Shown: one piece after another, positions 13,491 through 22,472 of the stretch
How the letters are laid out: each line of letters begins with the position of its first letter
How positions within the stretch are numbered: position 1 is the stretch's first letter
Virus record (IMG/VR): IMGVR_UViG_3300027963_000225
Span: 1 to 30,964 of that record
Length of the DNA stretch: 30,964 nucleotides
Origin: a virus
Direction: 5' to 3' (one strand)
The notes under the pieces: model-generated
What the model saw: the letters and a program-made list of their open reading frames with translations, nothing else
What the model was told of the DNA's origin: nothing
Database searches by the model: none
Translations under genes and position numbers: made by a program

Positions 13491-14055
13491 GGCATTTATC
13501 GAGTTCAACGATGTGAGTGGTGCGTTCAATCCTGCGGTTGGTGGGTTTGGCACTACCGACGTTGACCAAGCTTTTGAAGGTGTTGAAAAGGAAATCGTCG
13601 ATTGGTGTAATGAGCAAATCGAACTTTTTAGAAAACAGATTGATGCAAACAAAAGCCGTGCGACGGGTAACTTACAGCAGTCGTTAATCGTTGCACCGAT
13701 TAAAAGGTTTGGAAAAGGTTACGAAGTTGAAATCGAAGCCCCTGCATACTGGAAGACGTTGGAGTACGGGCAACGTGGTACGGAAAGCAGTTCAAAAGCC
13801 CCTAACTCCCCATTTACCGTTAAGGAGTACCCAAGGTTGGAGGATATGGTGAAATGGGTACAATTCAAAGCGATGGCCACGGGTAAAAATGATGTTTATT
13901 CTTTGGCTTCCCGTGTACGTAGAAGCATTTACAAAAAGGGAACGTATGCACACCCATTCGTTGAACCAACACTTACCGAAAACCGATTAAATGATTTAGC
14001 GCAAAGGGTTGCAGAATTTACAGCCCAAGCGATGACCGCAGTGATTTTTAAATGA
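13489..14055 (+). CDS. HK97 gp10-like tail/neck protein
   Basis: 188 residues. Pattern of the gp10-like group: AFEGVEKEIVDWCNEQIELF, then SRATGNLQQSLIVAPI, YEVEIEAPAYWKTLEYGQRGT (the conserved Y-x-E-x-G block) and a C-terminal AHPFVEPTL. These proteins join tail to head or complete the tail tube. The C-terminal helix (LNDLAQRVAEFTAQAM) is typical. It starts directly after motif copy 2 and so may head the late tail transcript. Confidence 0.75.
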   Translation: MAFIEFNDVSGAFNPAVGGFGTTDVDQAFEGVEKEIVDWCNEQIELFRKQIDANKSRATGNLQQSLIVAPIKRFGKGYEVEIEAPAYWKTLEYGQRGTESSSKAPNSPFTVKEYPRLEDMVKWVQFKAMATGKNDVYSLASRVRRSIYKKGTYAHPFVEPTLTENRLNDLAQRVAEFTAQAMTAVIFK

Positions 14056-14056
14056 T

Positions 14057-15328
14057 ATGGCAATAACGATAGAATCAAATCCGCAGACATTTACGACGAT
14101 GGGCAATCCAATTACGTTTGTTTTGTCGAGTACCAACGTAGCGCAACCTAATTTTAAATACGTGGCTGATGTTTCCTTTAATGGAAACTTAGTTGCAAGG
14201 TTGAAGACTACACCAAATCCAACAAACGATTACGGTTACTTCAACATTCGTGAGGTATTACGTTATTTTATTACAATTGATACCGACATTGAGGAAGGAC
14301 GTGGTTTTGAGTGCCCAAATATGTGGGGAAGTTACACCGTTGAATTTTCGGAAGAGTACACGGGTGCAAGTGCTACAACGTACGATTTTACAGGAACTTT
14401 GTACTGTGGTGCAATTGATAGCCTTTCCTTTCCCCAGTACGACTTTAATGATTACGTGGTTAGTTCAACACCTTCAATCCATCAACTGCTAACAAATCGA
14501 CCTCAATCAGTAACTGCCATTGCTCAAAATTTGGCATATATGCAAAGCGGTTACTTGTACGTTCCATGCACGATTGAAACCGTGGCCAATATTGACTACG
14601 TTCGTTATCGGTATTACGATAAAGGTGGTACGATAATTCGTGAATTTTATTTTGAAACTAAGAACTTCGGGTATCACAATGCGAGCGATCCTAACGAAAA
14701 TAGTGTAATAGCTGTTCCATTCATGCCTGCCGAGGTGTTTATTATACCGGGGGCATACACTAACGATTCAAATTCTGGAGATGTTGACTTTCCTTTCGAT
14801 GAAGGTTACTACTCATTGACGCTTTCCAAGGCTGCAAATGATTTGACTTTGCAAAGTGCTGAATACTTTGTTTTCTTGAATACTAACTGCCAACGCTATA
14901 ATCTTACCGAAGTACACTTTCAAAATCAACTTGGTGGGGTAGATAGTTACGTGTTTAACAAGCCTAACCGTGAACGACAGAGCATCCAACGAATTGAAGC
15001 GAGCAAACCATTGCTCACGATGGGCGAAACTTATTCATATACTCAAAGCAGTTTTAGCCGTTTCAATGCGAGCGTGGATTATTCGAAAGAGTTTACCGTT
15101 ATGAGTGATTGGTTAACCGATGCGGAATTTGAGTGGTTAGCTGAAATGGTGCGCTCCCCTCGTTTATGGGTTAAGATGGTGTTTGATGTTAGCGGTACAC
15201 CAACACCGATGTTAGTTCCCATTTTGGTAACCGATACGACTTACAACGTTTGGAAGCGTGACTTCGATCAACTTCATACGCTTACCATGACTTACAAATT
15301 TACCTTTGATGAAGCGATGCCATTATGA
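14057..15328 (+). CDS. Tail structural protein (Bacteroidetes siphophage type)
   Basis: 423 residues, beta-rich with regular Thr/Tyr/Phe alternation and no helical domain. The block LTEVHFQNQLGGVDSYVF, followed near the C-terminus by WLAEMVRSPRLWVKM and VPILVTDTTYNVW, is one I associate with tail or baseplate proteins of Bacteroidetes phages. The gene overlaps the next tail gene by 4 bases and stands upstream of the tape measure. It may form the tail tip or a distal ring; the exact role is unknown. Confidence 0.72.
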   Translation: MAITIESNPQTFTTMGNPITFVLSSTNVAQPNFKYVADVSFNGNLVARLKTTPNPTNDYGYFNIREVLRYFITIDTDIEEGRGFECPNMWGSYTVEFSEEYTGASATTYDFTGTLYCGAIDSLSFPQYDFNDYVVSSTPSIHQLLTNRPQSVTAIAQNLAYMQSGYLYVPCTIETVANIDYVRYRYYDKGGTIIREFYFETKNFGYHNASDPNENSVIAVPFMPAEVFIIPGAYTNDSNSGDVDFPFDEGYYSLTLSKAANDLTLQSAEYFVFLNTNCQRYNLTEVHFQNQLGGVDSYVFNKPNRERQSIQRIEASKPLLTMGETYSYTQSSFSRFNASVDYSKEFTVMSDWLTDAEFEWLAEMVRSPRLWVKMVFDVSGTPTPMLVPILVTDTTYNVWKRDFDQLHTLTMTYKFTFDEAMPL

Positions 15329-17526
15329 TAACAGAACTTTACATAGACGGGCAAAGGCTTGATTTAAGCGACGATATTGATATTCGCTTAACCTATTCCA
15401 TCACTGACATTGAAAACCCCGTAGAGCGCAAAGGAACGGTTAGTAGAACTATCGAAGTGCCAGGAACATCACACAACGATAACGTGTTTGGTTCAATTTA
15501 TCGTTTCGATCAGTGGGTAATTGGATTTGATCCGAGCGTGCGGGCAAATGCTTACGTGTTGCAGAACGGTGTTGAGGTATTTAATGGGATTGCGCAATTA
15601 TTGGCAATCAAGAGTGACGGCCAATTTAAGACTTACGAACTTGGTTTGTACGGTGAAAACGTGAACTTGTTTAAGCAGTTAGGCGATAGCGAATTGACTG
15701 ACTTAGATTTCAGCGAGTTGAACCATGAATGGGATGCGCCTAATATTGTGGATTCGTGGACTAATTCGGTAGGCAGTACGGGCAATGATTACTATTACCC
15801 TGCTATCGACTACGGTCAAGCGAGTTTCACACGCACCCAAGCCCCTGCACCTTATGCAGACGTGTTTACTACGGGTGATTTTTACCCCGCTATTTCGGTA
15901 AAAAAGTATCTCGATAAAATTGTGAGCGGTGCGGGATTTACTTATGAAAGTGACTTCCTTACGTCGCAATGGTTTAAGCAGTTGATAGTACCGTACGGCG
16001 TTAGTGGAAAACCTTATATTACCAACGAACAAGCGCAAACAAACTTGTTTTATATTGGCCAAAATACTGATTTAACATATACTGGAACTATTGCAAGCAC
16101 GGTTTACCAATTTGGTACAGATACCCCCGCTCCTTTTTTCAATGGTGGTTCATATAATCCAAGTACTTACAAATTCACCGCCCCATCTGATAGAACTTAC
16201 AATTTTCAAGTAAATGTAAATGCGACTTGTGTAAGTGGTACGCTCCCTTTTGGTCAAGTATTAGTTAGGAGTAGAATTAGAAAAAATGGTATTTTAATTG
16301 GTTCAAATTTTGACGTTGTTTTTGGATTTAATACGCCTGCAAATACTACAAAATCACAAAGCTTTTTCCTTCAAGATACTGCAAGTGCAGGTGATCAATA
16401 CGATGTAGTTTATTTGATTACTCAAAATATTACAGATGTAACCCGAATAAATAACGAATCTTATTGGTTAAACCAAATTGAAGGCACTCCATTAATGGAA
16501 CCTGGGGATAGTTGGGATATGAACCAAACAATCATTCCAAAGATTAAGCAATCCGATTTTCTTATGTACTTGGTTAGGATGTTTAACCTGTTTATCATGC
16601 CCGACAAGTACGACCAAAAGAAACTTTACATTGAACCGTTTTCCGACTTTTACGATACTTCAACTTACCTCGATTGGACGGGATTGTGGGACGTTGAGAA
16701 AGGTTACGAAGTAGTTCCATGTGGGTACATGAATCCAAAGACGTACAAGTTCAGCTACAAGGATGCAGGCGGTTACTTCGAGAAGCGTTACCAAAGTGCG
16801 TACCAATCAAGTTATGGTTCACGTACGTACGTAAGTGCAAACGAATTTAGCAACGGTGAGCAATCCGAGGATGTTGGATTTGGCAATAGCGTAATGGTTG
16901 GATTTTCTCCAAGCCCACGTATTTACGCACGCTATTACGACATGGATAACAAAGGAACTGCGAGCGGTGGCGATGTTGAATTGAACGTGAAACCCGTTAC
17001 CCCTAACCTTCGTATTCTTTACCATGAGTACATTGAATTTCCAAGTGAAACCGAATTTGTTTTCGAGGGTACTGAATACACCAGTTATCCGTACGCAGGT
17101 AATTTGGATAACCCATACAACCCTACTTACGATTTATGTTTCGGCATCCCACGGGAATTGTACTATCAATCAGACGAAACCACTGGTGCGATTTATAGGT
17201 ACACCAACAACAACCTATTCAATCGCTTTTGGTTGGATTACGTAAAGTTATACACTGACAAGGATGCAAAGAAAGTAAAGTTATATGTGCAACTTTCGGC
17301 GGTTGACGTGTTGAACCTTGACTTTAGGAAACCGATCTACATTAACGGTACTTTGTTTTACCTTTTATCGGTAAACGATTACGATGCAAACAGCGATGAA
17401 AGTACAAGCATCGAGCTTTTGAAAGTATTGGATTTGGCACCATTCACCCCAACTGTGTTTACATTAACCGGTGGTATCGGTGCTTTCATTTCAGACGAAC
17501 CAAAACCCCAATTAATAACAGAATAA
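15325..17526 (+). CDS. Large tail/baseplate protein
   Basis: 733 residues. The N-terminus ITELYIDGQRLDLSDDIDIR, then IEVPGTSHND and GVEVFNGIAQLLAI, matches a baseplate-type protein found widely in Bacteroidetes phages. The C-terminal part is beta-rich with many Tyr and Asp. The middle, about codons 240-390 (16040-16500), drops to about 31% GC against about 41% just downstream, which suggests an exchanged domain, perhaps one that contacts the host surface. The stop overlaps the tape measure start (TAATG). Adhesion or baseplate hub is the most likely role. Confidence 0.72.
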   Translation: MITELYIDGQRLDLSDDIDIRLTYSITDIENPVERKGTVSRTIEVPGTSHNDNVFGSIYRFDQWVIGFDPSVRANAYVLQNGVEVFNGIAQLLAIKSDGQFKTYELGLYGENVNLFKQLGDSELTDLDFSELNHEWDAPNIVDSWTNSVGSTGNDYYYPAIDYGQASFTRTQAPAPYADVFTTGDFYPAISVKKYLDKIVSGAGFTYESDFLTSQWFKQLIVPYGVSGKPYITNEQAQTNLFYIGQNTDLTYTGTIASTVYQFGTDTPAPFFNGGSYNPSTYKFTAPSDRTYNFQVNVNATCVSGTLPFGQVLVRSRIRKNGILIGSNFDVVFGFNTPANTTKSQSFFLQDTASAGDQYDVVYLITQNITDVTRINNESYWLNQIEGTPLMEPGDSWDMNQTIIPKIKQSDFLMYLVRMFNLFIMPDKYDQKKLYIEPFSDFYDTSTYLDWTGLWDVEKGYEVVPCGYMNPKTYKFSYKDAGGYFEKRYQSAYQSSYGSRTYVSANEFSNGEQSEDVGFGNSVMVGFSPSPRIYARYYDMDNKGTASGGDVELNVKPVTPNLRILYHEYIEFPSETEFVFEGTEYTSYPYAGNLDNPYNPTYDLCFGIPRELYYQSDETTGAIYRYTNNNLFNRFWLDYVKLYTDKDAKKVKLYVQLSAVDVLNLDFRKPIYINGTLFYLLSVNDYDANSDESTSIELLKVLDLAPFTPTVFTLTGGIGAFISDEPKPQLITE

Positions 17527-19640
17527 TGGCAGACATAGAAAGAGATATAGTTTTACGAGTAAAGTCGGAAACGGACCAAGCCCAAGGGCAATTCAAGAAC
17601 TTGAAGCAAGAACTTCGCTCGATTGAAAACGAGTTAAACAAGATGGCCGCTGCCGGGCAAACTGGGACGGCGGCCTTCAATGAATTGCAACAGAGAGCGG
17701 GTGAGGTAAAGGATCAAATCGGCGATACCAAAAACGCAATCAAAGCTTTGTCTTCTGATACGTTCAAGCTTGATGCGTTCGCCCAAGGAGCCCAAGGTAT
17801 TGCCGGTGGTTTCGCAGCTGCGCAAGGTGCGATGGCTTTGTTTGGCTCGGAGAACAAAGCGGTTGAGGAAGCGATCAAGAAAACACAGGGCGCAATGGCA
17901 TTGCTTGAAGGGGTAACGGCTATCACAAACATCCTTCAAAAAGACAGTGCGTTTTCGTTGATGTTTTTGGGTAAGGCGCAAACCGAAAATGCGGTAGCGA
18001 CAAACGTAGCAACGACGGCCACAAAGGGATTTTCCCGTGCGTTAATTGCCACGGGTATCGGTGCTATTATTGTTTTGATTGGTACGCTTGTAGCATATTG
18101 GGATGATCTTAAAGAAGCGGTTGGTGGCGTATCGAAAGAAACTGAAAACTACATTGAAGTATCTAAACAAGATACAGAACAAGCGCAAAAAAAATATGAT
18201 TTAACCAAGGACACCGAGAACATTCTAAAATTACAGGGAAAGTCCCAACGTGAAATCTTAAACATCAAAATCAAAGAAATCGATGCGGTTATTATTGGAA
18301 TAAAGAACCAAATCAAAGGCCAACAACTTGCGACAAAGCAAGCGGTTGAAGCTTCTAAACGTAACCAAGAAATTGCCAAAGGCGTTATCATGGCACTTTT
18401 CAGCCCTATTAAAGCGGTTACATTAATGGTTGACGGCTTGATTAATGGATTGATTAAAACAGCTAACTTTTTTGGTGCGGGTATTGACTTTAAATTAAAC
18501 CTTTCAAGCTTTGACCAATTACTTGCAGAAACAATTTTTGACCCCGAAAAGGTTGCAGAGGAAGGAAAGAAAACCGAAGAAGAACTACAAAAATCACTTG
18601 ACAAAATAACCAACGAACAAGCGGGTTTTAAGTTGGAAATTCAAAAATTAGATGAAGAAGATAAGAAAAAACGTGAAGAAGCGGAGAAAAAAGCGAGAGA
18701 AGCAGAGGAAAAAGCACGCCAAGAAAAGGTAAAAAAAGACGAAGAACTAAAAAAGAAATTAGAACAAAACGCAAAGGATTTTCAAGAGCGCACAAACAAA
18801 GAGTACGAGGATAGCAAAAAGTCAAGTGACGCATACTACGACCATTTAATAAACAATGCGAAATTAAACGGGCAAAGCACCGAGGAATTGGAGTTGCAGA
18901 AATTGCAAAACCTACTTCAAATTCAAAAGGATTACGGGCAGTCAACTGTTGAAATAGAAGATCAAATCGCTTTAAAGAAAAAAGAAATTTCCGATAAGCA
19001 ATTAGAACAACAACGTGCGCAACTTGAAATCCAACGTCAAGATTATTCTCAAAGCTACGATCAAATCAAAACCATTTTAGATAATGCGTATAAAAATGGA
19101 TTGATGAACCAAAAACAATACAATGAAGCAACCCAACAATTAGATACCGCACAACTTCAAGGAAAGGTAGCGTTGACAAAGGCAATTGCTGATTTGTTTG
19201 GTAGCTTATCGGATGCGTTAGGTAAGGAAACAAAAGCGGGCAAAGCACTCGCAACCGCTCAAGCTTTGATTAATACCTATCTTGGTATTTCGGAAGTGTT
19301 AAGAGCAAAGAACCCGTACCCCGAACCATTTGGAACGGCAGTAAAAATTGCCAGTGCTGCAACAATTGGTATCAATGGGTTTAATACCGTTCGCTCAATT
19401 AACAAAGTTCAAGTGCCAGGTGGTGGCGGTGGTGGTGCGGTTGCTTCAATGCCTAACCTTTCGACCGCCCCTTCTGCAATGGCTACAACTACACCAACAA
19501 TCGGAAGCACCCAACTTGAACTTGATGCACAGGGTAACTTAAAACAACAAACAGTTAGAACCTACGTACTTGAAACCGATATATCAGATAAGCAAAAACG
19601 CTCGCAAAGATTACAAAGAACCGCAACATTAGGAAAATAA
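17526..19640 (+). CDS. Tail tape measure protein
   Basis: 704 residues. The N-terminal 60 residues are a coiled coil, followed by Ala/Gly-rich helices. A membrane-like segment GFSRALIATGIGAIIVLIGT lies near residue 170. A long Lys/Glu/Arg coiled coil (about 355-530) follows, then hydrophobic helices (GKALATAQALINTYLGISEV) and a Gly-rich hinge GGGGGGA near 640. This is the classic tape measure layout: it sets tail length and helps DNA cross the inner membrane. At about 0.15 nm per residue it would imply a tail near 100 nm, by the general rule. Confidence 0.9.
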   Translation: MADIERDIVLRVKSETDQAQGQFKNLKQELRSIENELNKMAAAGQTGTAAFNELQQRAGEVKDQIGDTKNAIKALSSDTFKLDAFAQGAQGIAGGFAAAQGAMALFGSENKAVEEAIKKTQGAMALLEGVTAITNILQKDSAFSLMFLGKAQTENAVATNVATTATKGFSRALIATGIGAIIVLIGTLVAYWDDLKEAVGGVSKETENYIEVSKQDTEQAQKKYDLTKDTENILKLQGKSQREILNIKIKEIDAVIIGIKNQIKGQQLATKQAVEASKRNQEIAKGVIMALFSPIKAVTLMVDGLINGLIKTANFFGAGIDFKLNLSSFDQLLAETIFDPEKVAEEGKKTEEELQKSLDKITNEQAGFKLEIQKLDEEDKKKREEAEKKAREAEEKARQEKVKKDEELKKKLEQNAKDFQERTNKEYEDSKKSSDAYYDHLINNAKLNGQSTEELELQKLQNLLQIQKDYGQSTVEIEDQIALKKKEISDKQLEQQRAQLEIQRQDYSQSYDQIKTILDNAYKNGLMNQKQYNEATQQLDTAQLQGKVALTKAIADLFGSLSDALGKETKAGKALATAQALINTYLGISEVLRAKNPYPEPFGTAVKIASAATIGINGFNTVRSINKVQVPGGGGGGAVASMPNLSTAPSAMATTTPTIGSTQLELDAQGNLKQQTVRTYVLETDISDKQKRSQRLQRTATLGK

Positions 19641-19641
19641 T

Positions 19642-20226
19642 ATGAATACTTACAATGATTTACCCGTTTACTCGCTTGTAGTAAACGATGAAGAAGGTAC
19701 AGGTGTTGACTTCGTAGCACTTGTTAACGCTCCTGCAATCGAGCGCAATTTCCAAGCTTTCAACAACCGTGTGAAGTTCACCGCTAACGAAGACAAAAGG
19801 TTGGTCACGGGTCCGTTAATGATACCCGATTCAATGATTTTCAGACGTGACGAAAAGTTTGGTGAGTATTACGTAACATATACCGCTGAAACGATTAAGA
19901 AGATAGCGGAAAAGTTTATGCTGAATCAGTACATTTCCAACGTCAATACCGAACACAAAACACCAGTGAAGGACGTGTTCATGATCGAGTCATTTATTAC
20001 CGATGCAGATCGTGGTATTGGTTCGCCAAAAGGCTTCGAGGATTGCCCCGATGGTACTTGGTTTGGTACGTACAAAGTGAACAACGAAGACGTATGGAAT
20101 CAGGTTAAGGATGGAACATTTAAAGGTTTCAGCGTTGAAGGGGATTTTATTCACGCACCTTTCCAAGCCTCAAAGCAACTACCGTTAGAATTGATTTTGA
20201 TTGACGAAATCCTTTCGATGCTATAA
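19642..20226 (+). CDS. XkdF-type prohead serine protease
   Basis: 194 residues starting 1 base after the tape measure stop. NEEGTGVDFVALVNAPAIERNF-like openings, then LVTGPLMIPDSMIFRRDE, NVNTEHKTPVKDVFMIESF (the conserved His in the EH pair) and GTWFGTYKVNN, DGTFKGFSVEGDF, match the XkdF/Peptidase U35-like group. It would cleave scaffold and capsid precursors during maturation. It stands right before the scaffold-like and capsid genes, as expected for that role. (The first segment is paraphrased: VVNDEEGTGVDFVALVN, then APAIERNF.). Confidence 0.85.
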   Translation: MNTYNDLPVYSLVVNDEEGTGVDFVALVNAPAIERNFQAFNNRVKFTANEDKRLVTGPLMIPDSMIFRRDEKFGEYYVTYTAETIKKIAEKFMLNQYISNVNTEHKTPVKDVFMIESFITDADRGIGSPKGFEDCPDGTWFGTYKVNNEDVWNQVKDGTFKGFSVEGDFIHAPFQASKQLPLELILIDEILSML

Positions 20227-20233
20227 TTTTTTT

Positions 20234-20267
20234 GTCACTTTTTTTTGCATTCCCATTTCATAAGTAT
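20234..20267 (+). promoter_or_regulatory. Bipartite GTNAC / CCCATTNNATAARTAT motif, copy 3
   Basis: GTCAC 20234-20238, 13 bases including a T8 run, CCCATT 20252-20257, ATAAGTAT 20260-20267. Here the gene start is ATG 20282, 16 bases past the position that is ATG in the other copies, so the motif is not part of the start codon and cannot be only a translation signal. It would drive scaffold and capsid genes. Confidence 0.6.
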
Positions 20268-20281
20268 AAAACTTTTATCAC

Positions 20282-20851
20282 ATGGATATTAAAGCTGAAT
20301 TGCTAAAAATTAAAAGCTATCTGATGTCGAGTGAAGTTACCCCAACCGCACAAGAGTTCGCCATGTACGACCTTGCAAGTGGTGGTCAAGTATCAATCAA
20401 CGGTGAGATCGTTGTAGGTGCGGAGGTAATGGTAATCGACGGGGATGGTAACGCAGTTCCTGCTCCCGATGGTGAGCATGAATTGGTAGGTGTTGCTAAG
20501 ATCAAAACCGAAGGCGGTAAGATTGTTGAAATCATGCCTATGGAAGAGGAAGCACCCGTTGAAGTAAATATTGAAGCAAGCGAGGAAATGGCCGAAGCAA
20601 TGCCAATGCCCGACCACGCTAAGGAAATGGAATCAATGAGCGAGCGTATCACCAAGTTGGAGGGTATGATTGCTGACATGATGACCAGCATGGATGGAAT
20701 GGGTAAAGCAACCGAAGCTATGTCCGCAGTTGTTGAGGAAGTCGCAAGCCGACCAACTGCCGAAGTTTCAAAGCCTGTTGCTTTCACTTATTTGAATCCA
20801 AAGGAAAAGCAAAACGATAAATTTTCAAATCTTTTAAACGCATTAAAATAA
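20282..20851 (+). CDS. Scaffold-like protein
   Basis: 189 residues directly before the major capsid gene. It is very acidic and rich in Met, Ala and Glu. The first half is beta-like with Val/Gly pairs (GGQVSINGEIVVGAEVMVID); the second half has a coiled coil (about 115-150, MSERITKLEGMIADMM) and ends in a short basic tail KEKQNDKFSNLLNALK. The position, acidity, coiled coil and basic C-terminal helix are those of capsid scaffolds that the neighbouring protease would remove. Confidence 0.75.
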   Translation: MDIKAELLKIKSYLMSSEVTPTAQEFAMYDLASGGQVSINGEIVVGAEVMVIDGDGNAVPAPDGEHELVGVAKIKTEGGKIVEIMPMEEEAPVEVNIEASEEMAEAMPMPDHAKEMESMSERITKLEGMIADMMTSMDGMGKATEAMSAVVEEVASRPTAEVSKPVAFTYLNPKEKQNDKFSNLLNALK

Positions 20852-20857
20852 ACAAAA

Positions 20858-21811
20858 ATGAGTTACACTTTTACAGGGTTAAGTACTTATACTAATCAAC
20901 AGACCCTACCCCTAATCACCAAGTCGTTATTCAACGCACGCACCATTTCCTTGATCAACAAGCAAGTTGGTGTGAAGTATGTTTCTGCTTTGAACTTGTT
21001 GGATACCACAACTGCCTTCACTTATGGCAATACTTGCGGTTTTAATGGTTCAGGAAACACAACCGACTTCACACAGCGTAACTTGACTGCGGTTCACACC
21101 AAAGTTCACGAAGCAATGTGCCCAAAGGCTTTGGAACAGTATTGGATGCAAACCCAATTAACTGCGGGTTCAATGCCTACAACTATTCCATTCGAGCAAG
21201 TTTACGCAGAGCAAAAAGTTGCTTCTATTCAGAAGGCTTTGGAAACTGCGGTTTGGCAAGGTGATGGTTCAGGTACTCCTGCTTCAATTACTGGCTTTGC
21301 TTCTATCTTCGCTGCTGCTTCTGTTACCGATTTAAACGATACCGCTTACGGTTGGGCTACTGATCTTACTTTCGCTACTTTGCAATCAACTGCTTCAAAT
21401 GCTATCAAGTTGTTGAATACGTTTGAAACTTACCTTCCTGCGGACATCAAAGGTTACGATGACGTTGCTATTTTCTGCGGTGTTGACGTATTCACTGCGA
21501 TTAAGCAAGGTTTGGTTGCTCAAAACTACTTCAACATTTCTTACTTGAATGGTGTTGAGAATTACGAATTGACTTTGCCAGGTTCTAACATCAAGCTTTA
21601 CGGAGTAAACGGATTGAACGGAACTTATGATTTGTACGCAGGTCGCACTTCTCACTTTGTTTTCGGAACTGACCTTCTTAACGAAGAAGAGAAATTCGAA
21701 ATCTTCTATGCTAAGGAAGCAGATGAAGTTCGTTTCGTTGCTGAATTCAAGGCAGGCGTTCAAATCGCATTCCCTGATCAGTGCCGTCGTTTCATGATGG
21801 CCGCATCTTAA
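20858..21811 (+). CDS. Major capsid protein
   Basis: 317 residues, 6 bases after the scaffold-like gene and followed by a strong terminator. The N-terminal arm (TLPLITKSLFNARTISLINK) leads into an HK97-like body, with AEQKVASIQKALETAVWQGD as spine helix and a C-terminal FVAEFKAGVQIAFPDQCRRF. Codons are noticeably biased to GCT, ACT and TTG compared with neighbours, as expected for the most abundant protein. Family assignment is by layout and pattern, not by alignment. Confidence 0.85.
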   Translation: MSYTFTGLSTYTNQQTLPLITKSLFNARTISLINKQVGVKYVSALNLLDTTTAFTYGNTCGFNGSGNTTDFTQRNLTAVHTKVHEAMCPKALEQYWMQTQLTAGSMPTTIPFEQVYAEQKVASIQKALETAVWQGDGSGTPASITGFASIFAAASVTDLNDTAYGWATDLTFATLQSTASNAIKLLNTFETYLPADIKGYDDVAIFCGVDVFTAIKQGLVAQNYFNISYLNGVENYELTLPGSNIKLYGVNGLNGTYDLYAGRTSHFVFGTDLLNEEEKFEIFYAKEADEVRFVAEFKAGVQIAFPDQCRRFMMAAS

Positions 21812-21837
21812 TCGAACGATTGAACAATTAACCGAGG

Positions 21838-21867
21838 GGGTGGGTGAAATCGCCCACCCTTTTTTTT
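21838..21867 (+). terminator. Intrinsic terminator after the capsid gene
   Basis: GGGTGGGTG pairs with CGCCCACCC (9 bp, one wobble) around the loop AAAT, followed by eight T. It probably trims or attenuates transcription after the capsid gene. The next gene at 21892 has no clear promoter, so partial read-through is likely. Confidence 0.9.
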
Positions 21868-21891
21868 AAACAAAAATAAAAAAATAAAGAT

Positions 21892-22383
21892 ATGAGTTGC
21901 GCATTAACCGCAGGATATTCACTCGCTTGTAAAGACAGCGTTGGTGGATTAAAAAAAGTTTACATTGATAACTTTGAAGACGTTGACTACGGTTCAGTTA
22001 CAAACGGTGCTATTTCAACCGCTACAGGTGGTTTCTTTGAATTTGAATTGCCAATGAACACGGCACAATTCACCGAAACAGTTACATCGAGCGTTGAAAA
22101 CGGTACTACCTTTTACCAAACCGAACTTTCAATCGTATTGCCTAAATTAACCGCTGACCTTCGTAACCAATTAAAGCTATTGGCGCAAGCTAAATTGGCC
22201 GTAATTGCTACTGATAGAAACGGTGCGCAGTGGGTTATGGGATTGGAGAACGGAGTTTATTTGACTACTGGAACTTCAGCTACTGGAACTGCGATGGGTG
22301 ATTTGAACGGCATGACTTTGACGTTTACTTCCATGGAAAAAGACCCAATCGTTGTATTCACAGGCACTGTACCTTTGGATTAA
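21892..22383 (+). CDS. Probable major tail tube protein
   Basis: 163 residues, beta-rich. CKDSVGGLKKVYIDNFED at the start, FFEFELP, FYQTELSIVLPKLTADLRNQL in the middle and IATDRNGAQWVMGLENGVYL near the end, closing with GDLNGMTLTFTSMEKDP, match tail tube proteins of Bacteroidetes siphophages. It stands alone between two terminators, as a protein needed in large amounts would. A head-decoration role is the alternative, since it lies between capsid and portal genes. Confidence 0.68.
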   Translation: MSCALTAGYSLACKDSVGGLKKVYIDNFEDVDYGSVTNGAISTATGGFFEFELPMNTAQFTETVTSSVENGTTFYQTELSIVLPKLTADLRNQLKLLAQAKLAVIATDRNGAQWVMGLENGVYLTTGTSATGTAMGDLNGMTLTFTSMEKDPIVVFTGTVPLD

Positions 22384-22408
22384 CCCTACACACTTTCCAT
22401 ATTTTGAA

Positions 22409-22434
22409 GGGGGGCGTTTACGCTCCCTTTTTTT
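22409..22434 (+). terminator. Intrinsic terminator after the tube-like gene
   Basis: GGGGGCG pairs with CGCTCCC (7 bp, one G-T wobble) around TTTA, then eight T. Motif copy 4 begins only 4 bases after the T tract, so a new promoter is expected exactly there. Confidence 0.85.
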
Positions 22435-22438
22435 ATTC

Positions 22439-22472
22439 GTTACATTTTCGTTTTTTCCCATTATATAAATAT
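22439..22472 (+). promoter_or_regulatory. Bipartite GTNAC / CCCATTNNATAARTAT motif, copy 4
   Basis: GTTAC 22439-22443, 13 bases, CCCATT 22457-22462, ATAAATAT 22465-22472; its last two bases start ATG 22471. It immediately follows an intrinsic terminator, the best positional argument that the motif is a promoter. Confidence 0.65.

Noticed and set aside
14250-14492. 80-codon + frame inside the tail gene
   Set aside because: No protein-like pattern; the main frame is clearly the coding one.
15703-16062. 119-codon - strand frame
   Set aside because: Antisense to the large tail protein, with no recognisable protein pattern.
17634-18613. Several - strand frames (17634-17981, 18149-18613) opposite the tape measure gene
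   Set aside because: Long antisense frames are common opposite helical Ala/Lys-rich genes; no motif or promoter supports them.
20386-20787. 133-codon - strand frame
   Set aside because: Composition is Ser/Ile/Thr-rich low complexity opposite the scaffold-like gene; no regulatory signal.
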